Counted from the stretch's first letter, positions 17,294 to 25,214 are shown. The stretch is 64,000 nucleotides of DNA from Nocardioides sp. W7 (GCF_022919075.1 NZ_CP095078.1:2418001-2482000), one strand, 5' to 3'. Notes: generated by a model not told the origin, from the letters alone. Numbers and translations are program-made.

Positions 17294-17799
17294 GGGCGCT
17301 CTCCTTCGGTCGCGGCTCCGTCGATCTGGAACAGGGGAGAGGTGCGCAGCGCGGCGAGCGCGCGCGAGGTCTGGCTCTTGACGGTGCCGACGCTGACGCC
17401 GAGGGCGTCGGCGGTCTGCTGCTCGCTCAGGTCGTCGAAGAACCGGAGCACCACGACCGCTCGCTGGCCTCGGGGCAGCCGGGCGAGGGCGGCGAGCACG
17501 TCGCGGCGTACCTCCACGCCGGTCGACTCGCAGGGCCCGGCGGCGTCGGGCAGAGCGGACGTCGGCACCTCACCGTTCCAGCGCCGGCGCCACCAGTCGG
17601 TGTACGTCGTCGCGATCGCCGCCCGCACGTAGGCCTCGGCCGCCTCGCGCCGCACGATCGAGTCCCAGCGCCGCCAGACCTTGACCAGCGCGGTCTGCAG
17701 CAGGTCCTCGGCCTTCTGCCGGTCACCGGTCAGCAGGTACGCGCTGCGCCACAGGGCGCCGGACCGCGCGGCGACGAACTCCTCGAACGACAGCTGCAT
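17290..17799 (-). CDS. SigE-family ECF RNA polymerase sigma factor
   Basis: A 169-residue sigma-70 group 4 protein of the SigE family common in Nocardioides and Streptomyces. Region 2 is FEEFVAARSGALWRSAYLLTGDRQKAEDLLQTALVKVWRRW; region 4 is LARLPRGQRAVVVLRFFDDLSEQQTADALGVSVGTVKSQTSRALAALR with a complete helix-turn-helix. The ATG at 17799 is preferred because GGAGAGG sits nine bases upstream; a GTG at 17817 is the alternative. It is followed without gap by a membrane protein that may regulate it. No autoregulatory promoter sequence was recognised. Confidence 0.88.
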   Translation of the reverse strand: MQLSFEEFVAARSGALWRSAYLLTGDRQKAEDLLQTALVKVWRRWDSIVRREAAEAYVRAAIATTYTDWWRRRWNGEVPTSALPDAAGPCESTGVEVRRDVLAALARLPRGQRAVVVLRFFDDLSEQQTADALGVSVGTVKSQTSRALAALRTSPLFQIDGAATEGERP

Positions 17800-17850
17800 C
17801 CACGACCACCTCTCCACCCCTTCCGACGAGGGGGAGTGGCGAGAAGGTTG

Positions 17851-18948
17851 TCACCAGGTCAGGACCGCTTTCACGACCTTGCCGTCGTGCAGGTCGGCGA
17901 CGGCGTCGTTGATCTTCTCGAAGGGGTACGTCGCGATCAGCCCGTCCATGTCGAAGGTGCCCGCCGCCCTCATCGCGAGCAGCCGCGGCACCATCTCCTG
18001 CGGGTCGGACTCGCCCTCGATCGAGCCCATCACCCGCTTGCCGTTCTGGAGCAGGTCGATGGCGTCGAGGGTGTACTCCTCCGACCCGAGCCCGAGCGCG
18101 ACCAGGGTGCCGCGACGGCCGAGCGACTGCTGGGCCTGCTTGACGACGGCCGGGACCGCCGTGGTGTCGATGCCGTACGTCGCCCCGCCGCCGGTCAGCT
18201 CCTTGACCTTGTCCACCACCGAGACCTCGCCCAGCTCGGACGGGTTCACGCCGATCGCCCCGAACCGGGCCGCGGCCTCCAGCCGGCTGGCCATCAGGTC
18301 GACGGCGACGATGGTGCCGACACCCTCGGACGCGGCCGCCGCGATCGCGGCCAGGCCCACGGCGCCGACGCCGAAGACGACCAGGCTGTCGGCCGGATCG
18401 GGCTGGAGCAGGTTGAGCACGGTGCCGGCGCCGGTCTGGAAGCCGCAGCCGTACGGCGCGGCCAGGGTCAGGTCGAGGTCGGGGTCGACCACCACGCAGT
18501 TGTCGGCGTACGCGATGGCGTGGCGGGAGAAGGAGGACTGGCCGAAGAACGAGCCGAAGACCGGCGAGCCGTCGCGGGTGTAGGTCGTGGACCCGTCCAT
18601 CCGCATGCCCATGTAGTTGATCATCAGGCTGGAGTCGCAGTAGCCGACCAGGCCGGCCTCGCAGGACGGGCACGCGCGGCAGGAGCGGAAGCTCAGCACC
18701 ACGTGGTCGCCGACCTCGATGCCGGTGACGTCGGGGCCGACCGCCTCGACGACGCCCGCGCCCTCGTGGCCGAAGACGTTGGGGAACATCTCCGCGGGCA
18801 GCATGCCCTTCATCGTCACGTCGGTGTGGCACAGCCCGGTGGCGACGATGCGCACCAGCACCTCGTCGGCGCGCGGCCCCTCCAGCTCCACCTCCTCGAA
18901 GGTGAAGTCCTGCCCGGGGGAGTTGACGATCGCGACCGTGGTCCTCAT
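17851..18948 (-). CDS. zinc-dependent (aryl-)alcohol dehydrogenase
   Basis: A 365-residue medium-chain dehydrogenase. Catalytic zinc ligands are C40 (GLCHTD), H61 (GHEGAG) and the later Cys in PYGCGFQTGAG; structural zinc uses C90, C93, C96 and C104. VVFGVGAVGLAAIAAAASEG is the NAD-binding Rossmann motif. The pattern matches aryl-alcohol or NAD-dependent alcohol dehydrogenases of the XylB/AdhB group, which oxidise primary or benzylic alcohols to aldehydes. The start is probably leaderless, with TAGGTT just upstream, and a KstR-type motif covers this -10 box, suggesting control by a steroid or lipid catabolism repressor. Confidence 0.85.
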   Translation of the reverse strand: MRTTVAIVNSPGQDFTFEEVELEGPRADEVLVRIVATGLCHTDVTMKGMLPAEMFPNVFGHEGAGVVEAVGPDVTGIEVGDHVVLSFRSCRACPSCEAGLVGYCDSSLMINYMGMRMDGSTTYTRDGSPVFGSFFGQSSFSRHAIAYADNCVVVDPDLDLTLAAPYGCGFQTGAGTVLNLLQPDPADSLVVFGVGAVGLAAIAAAASEGVGTIVAVDLMASRLEAAARFGAIGVNPSELGEVSVVDKVKELTGGGATYGIDTTAVPAVVKQAQQSLGRRGTLVALGLGSEEYTLDAIDLLQNGKRVMGSIEGESDPQEMVPRLLAMRAAGTFDMDGLIATYPFEKINDAVADLHDGKVVKAVLTW

Positions 18949-18958
18949 GACGCCAACC

Positions 18959-18972
18959 TAGAACCTGTTTCA
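18959..18972. promoter_or_regulatory. KstR-like operator overlapping the alcohol dehydrogenase promoter
   Basis: TAGAACCTGTTTCA fits the KstR consensus TNNAACNNGTTNNA at every fixed position and overlaps the minus-strand -10 box TAGGTT (18960-18955). KstR is the TetR repressor of cholesterol degradation in mycobacteria and rhodococci. No KstR gene is in the window. Confidence 0.45.
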
Positions 18973-19033
18973 GTTTCTGTCAGCCCCGGTGCGGACCGTT
19001 CGCGGCGAGTCCGGCGCTGACGGTGCCGCACCC

Positions 19034-19039
19034 TAGACT
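19034..19039 (+). promoter_or_regulatory. -10 element TAGACT of folC
   Basis: It lies ten bases before the ATG at 19050, consistent with a leaderless or near-leaderless mRNA, and supports this start over the GTG at 19023. Confidence 0.45.
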
Positions 19040-19049
19040 CGGCGACGAG

Positions 19050-20444
19050 ATGAGCGACGTACCCGCACCCCGCCTGGCCCAGACCTTCGAGGAGGTCGAG
19101 GACGCGCTGTTGTCCCGCTGGCCCGAGACCAAGCTGGAGCCGTCCCTCGACCGGATCCGCGCGTTCACCGAGATGCTCGGTGACCCGCAGGCGTCCTACC
19201 CCGTCATCCACCTGACGGGCACCAACGGCAAGACCTCCACCTCGCGGATGATCGACACGCTGCTGCGCGCGCTCGACCTGCGCACCGGGCGGTTCACCAG
19301 CCCGCACGTGGAGCGGATGAGCGAGCGGATCTCGGTCGACGGCGAGCCGCTGGACGACGAGGCGTTCGTGCGCGCCTTCAACGACATCGCGCCGTACACC
19401 CACCTCGTCGACGCGGGCGAGGAGCACCCGCTCTCCTTCTTCGAGACGGTCGTCGGGATGGCCTTCGCCGCGTTCGCCGACGCGCCCGTCGACGTCGCCG
19501 TGGTCGAGGTCGGGATGGGCGGCTCGTGGGACGCCACCAACATCGCCGACGGCCAGGTCGCCCTGGTGCTGCCGATCGCCGTCGACCACGCCAAGTACCT
19601 CGGTGGCACGCCCGCCGCGATCGCGGTCGAGAAGGCCGGGATCATCAAGGAGGGCTCGTTCGTCGTGCTCGCCCAGCAGGAGCCCGAGGTGGCCGCCGTG
19701 CTGCTGGAGCGGGCGACGGAGGTCGGCGCCACCGTGGCTCGCGAGGGCATGGAGTTCGGCGTGATCTCCCGGGTCCCCGCGGTCGGCGGTCAGGTGGTCT
19801 CGCTGCAGGGCCTGCGGGGTCGGTACGACGACGTCTTCCTGCCGCTCTACGGTGCCCACCAGGCCCAGAACGCCGCGGTCGCGCTCGCCGCCGTCGAGGC
19901 CTTCGCGGCCCGCGACGAGCAGCTGGACGACGAGCTGGTGCGGGCGGCGTTCGCCGAGGTCACCTCGCCGGCGCGGCTCGAGATCGTCCGCCGCTCGCCC
20001 ACGGTCGTGCTCGACGCGGCCCACAACCCGCACGGCGCGGCCGCGTCGGCCGCGGCGATCGAGGACTCCTTCACGTTCTCGCCGCTGATCGGCGTCATCG
20101 GGGTGATGGAGGACAAGGACGCCGAGGGGCTGCTCTCGGCCCTCGAACCCCACCTGGCGCACGTCATCTGCACGCAGAACTCCACCTCCCGCGCGATGCC
20201 CGCCGAGCAGCTCGCCGCCGTCGCCCGCGAGATCTTCGACGACGACCGGGTCAGCGTGGAGCCACGGCTGGAGGACGCGGTCCACGCCGCTGCCACCCTC
20301 GCCGAGGCCGGCGAGGCCTTCGGCTCCCCGCTCGGCTCGGGCGCGGTGCTGGTCACCGGCTCCGTCGTCACCGCCGGGGAGGCGCGGACCCTGCTGCGTC
20401 GTCCCGCTCACCGGCCGGGTGGTCGTCAGGAGAACCGGTCGTGA
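19050..20444 (+). CDS. folC: bifunctional folylpolyglutamate synthase/dihydrofolate synthase
   Basis: A 464-residue Mur-ligase-family enzyme that adds glutamate to dihydropteroate and to folates. The ATP-binding loop is VIHLTGTNGKTSTSRMID near residue 60; RFTSPHVERMSERISVDG, EVGMGGSWDATNI and the substrate-carbamate Lys region KAGIIKEG follow; the C-terminal domain has VLDAAHNPHGA. Start chosen at ATG 19050 from the -10 box. The stop overlaps the next GTG (GTGA), so translation is coupled to the DUF4233 gene. The alcohol dehydrogenase is divergent. Confidence 0.95.
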   Translation: MSDVPAPRLAQTFEEVEDALLSRWPETKLEPSLDRIRAFTEMLGDPQASYPVIHLTGTNGKTSTSRMIDTLLRALDLRTGRFTSPHVERMSERISVDGEPLDDEAFVRAFNDIAPYTHLVDAGEEHPLSFFETVVGMAFAAFADAPVDVAVVEVGMGGSWDATNIADGQVALVLPIAVDHAKYLGGTPAAIAVEKAGIIKEGSFVVLAQQEPEVAAVLLERATEVGATVAREGMEFGVISRVPAVGGQVVSLQGLRGRYDDVFLPLYGAHQAQNAAVALAAVEAFAARDEQLDDELVRAAFAEVTSPARLEIVRRSPTVVLDAAHNPHGAAASAAAIEDSFTFSPLIGVIGVMEDKDAEGLLSALEPHLAHVICTQNSTSRAMPAEQLAAVAREIFDDDRVSVEPRLEDAVHAAATLAEAGEAFGSPLGSGAVLVTGSVVTAGEARTLLRRPAHRPGGRQENRS

Positions 20445-20824
20445 GCAACGAGCGGGAGCGCTCGCCCCGTCGGGGCATGTGCGCCGCGATCCTCTGCCTG
20501 GAGGCGATCGCCCTCGGGCTGACCACGCCGGTGCTGGTGAAGGTCGCCGACGTCGCCGTCGGGACGTCCCTGGCGATCGGGCTCGGGCTGGCCGTGGTCT
20601 GCATCCTGCTGGCCGGCATGCTCCGCCGCGAGTGGGCGTACGCCGCGGGCTGGGCCGTCCAGGTCGCCGCGATCGGGCTCGGGTTCGCGATCCCGCTGAT
20701 GTTCGTGCTCGGCGGCATCTTCGCGCTGCTGTGGGGCACGGCCGACTTCCTGGGCCGCAAGATCGAGCGGGAGCGGACCGCGGCGTACGCGGCCTTCGAC
20801 CACCTGGTCGACCCGCCCGACTGA
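20441..20824 (+). CDS. DUF4233 membrane protein
   Basis: A 127-residue protein with three to four hydrophobic segments (AILCLEAIALGLTTPVL, LAIGLGLAVVCILLAG, WAVQVAAIGLGFAIPLM, FVLGGIFALLWGTADFLG) and a charged tail. It matches the DUF4233 family, small membrane proteins that almost always follow folC in actinobacteria and whose function is unknown. The GTG start overlaps the folC stop by four bases, with CAGGAGAACC as the ribosome site. Conserved linkage suggests a role in folate or envelope metabolism, but nothing in the sequence shows which. Confidence 0.8.
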   Translation: MSNERERSPRRGMCAAILCLEAIALGLTTPVLVKVADVAVGTSLAIGLGLAVVCILLAGMLRREWAYAAGWAVQVAAIGLGFAIPLMFVLGGIFALLWGTADFLGRKIERERTAAYAAFDHLVDPPD

Positions 20825-20828
20825 CAGG

Positions 20829-21569
20829 TCAGCCGACGGATGCGGCTTCGCCCAGCCGGCCCAGCGCGACGTCGGCCAGCGCCCGGGCGTGCACCTCGGC
20901 GCTGTCGATGAGGGGCAGCGGGCTGTCGTCGGGGCTCACCAGCAGGCCGATCTCGGTGCAGGCGAGCACGACGGCGTCGGCCCCCTGCTCGGCCAGCACG
21001 CGGATCACGTCGACGTAGGCGTCCCGCGACGCGTCGCGGACCACCCCCCGGGTCAGCTCGTCGAAGACGATCGTGTCCACCAGCTCCCGGTCGGCGGCGG
21101 CGGGCACCACGGTGGCGACACCGTGCCGGGCCAGCCGCTCGGCGTAGAAGTCCTCCTCCATCACCCAGCGGGTGCCGAGGATGCCGAGGGTGCCCCAGTC
21201 GCGTCGGTTCGCCTCGGCGCCGATGGCGTCGCCGATGTGGAGCAGCGGGACATCGAGGGCAGCCTCGACCTGAGGTGCCACCTTGTGCATCAGGTTGGTG
21301 CAGATCGCGACCGTGCTCGCGCCACCCGCCACGCACCGGCGCCCGGCCTCGACGAGAAGGGCGGCGGCTCGGTCCCAGTCGCCGTCCAACTGGCAGGCGC
21401 GCACCTCGGCGAAGTCGAGCGACTGCAGCGCGATGCTCGCCGACGCGTGCCCGCCCCGCTCGGCCGCGACCGCCTCGTTGATCAGCCGGTAGTACGTCGC
21501 GGTCGAGTGCCAGCTCATGCCGCCGATCAGGCCCAGGGTTTCGATACGGGTGTCCATGTCGTCCAGCAT
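20829..21569 (-). CDS. aspartate/glutamate racemase family protein
   Basis: A 246-residue PLP-independent racemase of the aspartate racemase group. The two catalytic Cys lie in the motifs AICTNLMH and VLACTEIGLL; the N-terminal LGLIGGMSWHSTATYYRLIN is the family signature. It may interconvert L- and D-aspartate or another amino acid. The ATG at 21569 is used here; GTG 21581 and ATG 21557 are possible. It is divergent from a LysR gene, and the shared 68-base gap with a LysR-type box suggests that the regulator controls it. Tail to tail with the DUF4233 gene, with 4 bases between the stops. Confidence 0.82.
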   Translation of the reverse strand: MLDDMDTRIETLGLIGGMSWHSTATYYRLINEAVAAERGGHASASIALQSLDFAEVRACQLDGDWDRAAALLVEAGRRCVAGGASTVAICTNLMHKVAPQVEAALDVPLLHIGDAIGAEANRRDWGTLGILGTRWVMEEDFYAERLARHGVATVVPAAADRELVDTIVFDELTRGVVRDASRDAYVDVIRVLAEQGADAVVLACTEIGLLVSPDDSPLPLIDSAEVHARALADVALGRLGEAASVG

Positions 21570-21615
21570 GGAGGGCGCCACGGTTCATAGGTAGGCTGCG
21601 ATTGCCGGTAGTGCC

Positions 21616-21632
21616 CATTAGTGGGTCTAATG
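21616..21632. promoter_or_regulatory. LysR-type T-N11-A box and -10 element between racemase and LysR genes
   Basis: CATTAG and CTAATG are exact reverse complements around TGGGT and contain a T-N11-A pattern (TTAGTGGGTCTAA). TCTAAT at 21626-21631 is also the -10 box of the LysR gene, seven bases before its GTG at 21638, so binding should repress the regulator and could activate the racemase. Confidence 0.6.
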
Positions 21633-21637
21633 GCACG

Positions 21638-22534
21638 GTGGATCCTCGCCGCGTCCTCCTCTTCCGCGCCGTCGCCCGCTCCGGCTCGCTGAGCGCCGCC
21701 GCCCGCGACCTCGGCACGACCCAGTCGGCGGTCAGCCAGCAGCTGCGCCAGCTCGAGCGGGAGGTCGGCGGCCCGCTGCTGGTGCGCACCACCCGCGGCA
21801 CCACCCTCACCGAGGCCGGCACGGCCCTGCTCGCCCGCGCCGACGTCGTCCACAGCGCGCTGCACCACGCCGAGGAGGAGCTCGGGGCACTGGCCGACCT
21901 GCGCGCCGGCACCGTCCGGCTCGCGGCCTTCCCCTCGGCCGCCGCCACCCTGGTGCCGCCGGCCGTGCGGGCGCTGCACCGAGATCACGCCGGCGTCCAG
22001 GTGACGCTCGTCGAGACCGAGCCTCCCGAGGCATGGGCGGCCGTGCTCGCAGGCGAGGTGGACGTCGCCCTGGTCTTCGCCTACGACGGGCCGCCCGTCG
22101 ACGACGGGTCGCTGGCCTGGGTTCCGCTGCACGTGGAACCGATGCACCTCGTGCTCCCCATCGCGGGCAGTGCGCCCGCCCGGGTCGGCACCGACTGGCT
22201 CGCCGAGCAGGGGTGGGTGGCCGGCTGCGAGCGCTGTCGGCAGCACCTGCTGGCCTGCTGCCGGGCGGCCGGCTTCGAGCCCCGCCTGCTGCACGAGAGC
22301 GACGACTACGTGGTGGTGCAGAACCTGGTCGCCCACGGGCTCGGGGTCACCGTGCTCCCCGACCTGGCCCTGCGCGCCTTCCGCCACCCCGAGGTCGACG
22401 TCCGCCGCTCGCGCGCGTTCGGCGAGCGGCACGTCGGGATGGTGCACCGGTCCGGTGCCGACGGGGTGCCGGCGATCCGTGCCCTGATGGAGCGGCTGCA
22501 GGCCGGCGTGACGGCCCGGCGGTCCTCGTCCTAG
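21638..22534 (+). CDS. LysR-family transcriptional regulator
   Basis: A 298-residue regulator. The winged helix-turn-helix is LLFRAVARSGSLSAAARDLGTTQSAVSQQLRQLEREVGGPLLVRT (residues about 6-50); the rest is the type 2 periplasmic-binding-like effector domain. The GTG at 21638 (MDPRRVLLFRAV) is favoured over a TTG at 21602 by the operator and -10 placement. Such regulators usually act on the divergent gene, here the racemase. The effector is unknown; an amino acid is plausible. Its 3' end overlaps the converging MocR gene by four bases. Confidence 0.88.
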   Translation: MDPRRVLLFRAVARSGSLSAAARDLGTTQSAVSQQLRQLEREVGGPLLVRTTRGTTLTEAGTALLARADVVHSALHHAEEELGALADLRAGTVRLAAFPSAAATLVPPAVRALHRDHAGVQVTLVETEPPEAWAAVLAGEVDVALVFAYDGPPVDDGSLAWVPLHVEPMHLVLPIAGSAPARVGTDWLAEQGWVAGCERCRQHLLACCRAAGFEPRLLHESDDYVVVQNLVAHGLGVTVLPDLALRAFRHPEVDVRRSRAFGERHVGMVHRSGADGVPAIRALMERLQAGVTARRSSS

Positions 22535-23868
22535 TCGGCGTCCAGCCCGCGCACGAGCGCGGCCAGGGCGGCGTCCAGCTCGACGTCGGTGCAGCCGCCG
22601 AAGCCGATGATCAGCCCGTGCCGCACCTCGCTGCGGCAGTAGTCGGCCAGCAGCGGCACGTCGAAGCCGGCGCTCCGGGCCGCCTCGAAGGCCCGGCGGG
22701 TCGCGTCGGGCGACAGCTCGACGGTCGCGTACATCCCGGCGACCGGCCCCCGCGGCAGGGCGTACGGCGCCAACGCACCCGCCACCCGCGCCGCCCGGTC
22801 GGCGTACACCCGGCGAGCGGAGCGGACCACCTTGTCGACGTACCCGTCGCGGAGCAGGGAGAGGAAGGCGCGCTGTACCGGCCAGGACGCGGTGTCGTGG
22901 GTGACCCGGCGGGTCCGATCGACCGCGTCGAGGACGGCGGGCGGCGGGACCAGCCAGCCCAGCCGCATGCTCGGCGCGACCGACTTGCTCGCCGTGCCGA
23001 GGTAGGCGACCCGGTCGCGGTCGAGGCTGGCCAGCGCCGGCACCGGTGCGACGTCGTAGCGGAACTCCGAGTCGTAGTCGTCCTCGACCACCACCGCCCC
23101 GGCCGCGCGGGCGGCGTCGAGGAGGCCCAGCCGCGAGCTGCCGGGCATGGTCGGGCCGAGCGGGTGCTGGTGGGCGGGGGTGACGTACGCCGCCGCGCAG
23201 CCGGCCAGGTCGGTCACCGGCTCGAGGGCAGGCAGGTCGCGGACCTCGCGCCCCGCCAGTCGCACCGTGGCGACCGCCGACCGGTAGCCCGGATCCTCGA
23301 CCGCCACCGCGCCCGGCGGCAGCTCGCCGAGCAGGTGCCGCAGGCCGTCGGTCGTGCCCGCGGTGACCAGCACCTCGTCGGGGTCGCAGTCCAGGCCGCG
23401 GGTCCGGCCCAGCCGGGCGGCGAGCTCGGCCCGCAGCTCGGGGAGCCCGCGCGGGTCGTCGTACCCCCGTGGCGCGCGGGCGCTCGCCACGTCGCGCCAG
23501 GCCCGGCGCCAGGAGGCGGCGTACCGCGGGTCGATCCAGGGCGTGCCGGCATCGAGGCGGACCAGGCCGGCGTCCGCCGGCGGGGGAGTACGACGGGCGG
23601 GTGCCGGTCGGGCCAGTGGGCTCCCGGCGGACACGAACGTGCCGCTGCCGTGACGGCCCTCCAGCCAACCCTCCGCGACCAGCTGGCCGTAGGCCTGCTC
23701 GGTGACGGCCCGGGCGACGCCCAGGTCGGCCGCGAGAGCCCGGCTGCTCGGGAGCCGGTCGCCGGCGACGAGCCGGCCGTCGGTGACCCGGCGACGGATG
23801 TGGTCGGCCAGCTGGGCGCCGAGCGGGCGCGGGTCGCCCCGGTCCAGGGAGACGGCGAGGGCGGTCAC
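22531..23868 (-). CDS. MocR/PdxR-family regulator (GntR helix-turn-helix fused to aminotransferase)
   Basis: A 445-residue two-domain protein. The N-terminal GntR winged helix is PLGAQLADHIRRRVTDGRLVAGDRLPSSRALAADLGVARAVTEQAY; the remainder is a class I aminotransferase-like domain with the PLP-binding Lys in YLGTASKSVAPSMRLGW and VVVEDDYDSEFRYD. MocR proteins sense PLP or an amino acid adduct. The start is set at GTG 23868 with AGGACAC upstream; a GTG at 23916 with TAGGCT upstream would add 16 residues. The divergent partner encodes a PNP-oxidase-like flavin protein, which fits control of vitamin B6 or related flavin functions. Confidence 0.88.
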   Translation of the reverse strand: MTALAVSLDRGDPRPLGAQLADHIRRRVTDGRLVAGDRLPSSRALAADLGVARAVTEQAYGQLVAEGWLEGRHGSGTFVSAGSPLARPAPARRTPPPADAGLVRLDAGTPWIDPRYAASWRRAWRDVASARAPRGYDDPRGLPELRAELAARLGRTRGLDCDPDEVLVTAGTTDGLRHLLGELPPGAVAVEDPGYRSAVATVRLAGREVRDLPALEPVTDLAGCAAAYVTPAHQHPLGPTMPGSSRLGLLDAARAAGAVVVEDDYDSEFRYDVAPVPALASLDRDRVAYLGTASKSVAPSMRLGWLVPPPAVLDAVDRTRRVTHDTASWPVQRAFLSLLRDGYVDKVVRSARRVYADRAARVAGALAPYALPRGPVAGMYATVELSPDATRRAFEAARSAGFDVPLLADYCRSEVRHGLIIGFGGCTDVELDAALAALVRGLDAD

Positions 23869-23895
23869 GAGTGTCCTGTTCAATCGCTTGTTGAT

Positions 23896-23915
23896 TGGCC
23901 CGTGCATGCAGGCCA
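23896..23915. promoter_or_regulatory. dyad in the MocR/flavin-protein divergent gap
   Basis: TGGCC and GGCCA are mirrored around CGTGCATGCA, itself containing the palindrome TGCATGCA. It is a candidate binding site for the adjacent MocR regulator, although known MocR sites are often direct repeats. Confidence 0.35.
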
Positions 23916-23936
23916 CTTCTCGACCAGCCTAGGACC

Positions 23937-24644
23937 ATGACGACCACCCCGACCATGACGACCACCCCGACCAGGCCGCTGTCCCCGACCGACCGCACGA
24001 CCGTGACCCGCGGCCGCAACCGGATGGTGACCGACCGAGAGGAACTGCACCGGTTCCTCGCCGACGCCCTGGTCGCGCACGTCGGGGTGGTCGTGGGCGA
24101 GCACCCGCTGGTGCTCCCCACCGCCTTCGCGATCGACCCCGACGGTCCCGACGAGGGCGGCAGCCTCTACGTCCACGGCTCGGTGGCCGCCGGCTGGCTC
24201 CGGCAGGCCGTGGGTGCCACGGTCTGCGTGACGGTCACCGAGGTGGACGGTCTGGTGGCGGGCCGCTCGGCGTTCCACCACTCGATGAACTACCGCTCCG
24301 CGGTCGTCATCGGCGCCGCGCGGGTCGTCGAGGACGAGTCGGAGCGGGCCCGGGCGCTGGACCTGATCGTCGACCACATGATCCCGGGCCGGGCGGCCAC
24401 GCTCCGGGCCAGCACCCGCAAGGAGCTCGCCGCGACCGCGGTGCTCGCCGTACCCCTGCACGAGGCGTCGATGAAGGCGCGGGCGGGCGGTCCGGTCGAC
24501 GAGCCGGCCGATGTCGAGGCGGGGGTGTGGGGCGGTCACATCCCGCTGCGCCACGTCTCGGCCGGGCCGGTGTCGGGGGAGGACTCGCACGGCCGGGTGC
24601 CCGATGACGTGACCCGGCGCGCGGCGTCGTACCCGCCTGGATAG
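23937..24644 (+). CDS. pyridoxamine 5'-phosphate oxidase-like FMN-binding protein
   Basis: A 235-residue split-barrel protein. After a Thr/Pro-rich start (MTTTPTMTTTPT) it has RGRNRMVTDREELHRFLADALVAHVGVV, LVLPTAFAIDPDG, LYVHGSVAAGWLRQA and SAFHHSMNYRSAVVIGAARVV, matching the PNPOx-like subfamily of PF12900 proteins (nitroimidazole resistance-like). It probably binds FMN or F420 and acts as an oxidoreductase; true pyridoxamine oxidase activity is not implied. The ATG at 23937 is chosen, with no room for a longer reading upstream because of the MocR promoter. The TAG stop forms part of the ndk -10 box. Confidence 0.75.
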   Translation: MTTTPTMTTTPTRPLSPTDRTTVTRGRNRMVTDREELHRFLADALVAHVGVVVGEHPLVLPTAFAIDPDGPDEGGSLYVHGSVAAGWLRQAVGATVCVTVTEVDGLVAGRSAFHHSMNYRSAVVIGAARVVEDESERARALDLIVDHMIPGRAATLRASTRKELAATAVLAVPLHEASMKARAGGPVDEPADVEAGVWGGHIPLRHVSAGPVSGEDSHGRVPDDVTRRAASYPPG

Positions 24645-24647
24645 GGT
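24642..24647 (+). promoter_or_regulatory. -10 element TAGGGT of ndk, overlapping the upstream stop codon
   Basis: TAG of the flavin-protein gene is the first half of this box; six bases separate it from the ndk ATG at 24654, giving a leaderless mRNA. Confidence 0.5.
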
Positions 24648-24653
24648 CCGGGC

Positions 24654-25061
24654 ATGACCCAGCGCACCCTGGTCCTGCTCAAGCCCGACACCGTCAAGCG
24701 CGGTCTGGTGGGAGAGGTCCTCTCCCGATTCGAGGCCAAGGGCCTGACGATCGTCGCGATGGAGCACCGGCTCATCGACGCCGCGACGGCCGACCAGCAC
24801 TACGTCGAGCACGTCGAGCGCGACTTCTACCCGCCGCTGCGCGACTTCGTGACCAGCGGCCCGCTCGTCGCCCTGGTCCTCGAGGGCGACTCGGCCGTCG
24901 AGGTCGTCCGTGCGATCAACGGCGCCACCGACGGCCGCAAGGCCGCCCCCGGCACCATCCGCGGCGACCTCTCCCTCTCCAACCGCGAGAACCTCGTGCA
25001 CGGCTCGGACTCCGAGGAGTCGGCCCGGCGCGAGATCGCCATCTGGTTCCCCCACCTCTGA
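24654..25061 (+). CDS. ndk: nucleoside diphosphate kinase
   Basis: A 135-residue Ndk that moves the gamma-phosphate between nucleoside triphosphates and diphosphates through a phosphohistidine. The active-site His116 lies in NLVHGSDSEESA; TLVLLKPDTVKRGLVGEVLSRFE opens the fold, and the nucleotide-binding TNG/INGATDGRKAAPGTIRGD segment is complete. Length is normal. Leaderless start supported by TAGGGT six bases upstream. A perfect 13-base hairpin follows the stop. Confidence 0.97.
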   Translation: MTQRTLVLLKPDTVKRGLVGEVLSRFEAKGLTIVAMEHRLIDAATADQHYVEHVERDFYPPLRDFVTSGPLVALVLEGDSAVEVVRAINGATDGRKAAPGTIRGDLSLSNRENLVHGSDSEESARREIAIWFPHL

Positions 25062-25069
25062 AGCCGAGT

Positions 25070-25100
25070 GCCGAGTCAGCACTACTGGTGCTGACTCGGC
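25070..25100 (+). terminator. perfect 13-bp hairpin after ndk, with a third direct copy downstream
   Basis: GCCGAGTCAGCAC pairs exactly with GTGCTGACTCGGC around TACTG, nine bases after the ndk stop. A further copy of TGCTGACTCGGC lies at 25111-25122, so alternative pairings are possible. No T tract. Confidence 0.65.
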
Positions 25101-25208
25101 CCGCTACTTCTGCTGACTCGGCGGAGCTGGGGTCCGGTGGGAGTCACACGGGTCACGGGAGTCACAGGGGTCTCGGCGTGGCGTCCCGGAACCGGCCGCG
25201 CTGAAACC

Positions 25209-25214
25209 TAGGCT
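25209..25214 (+). promoter_or_regulatory. -10 element TAGGCT for the mreB operon
   Basis: TAGGCT in GAAACCTAGGCTCG would start transcription near 25221, leaving a leader of about 100 bases before mreB, in contrast to the leaderless genes around it. Confidence 0.4.
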
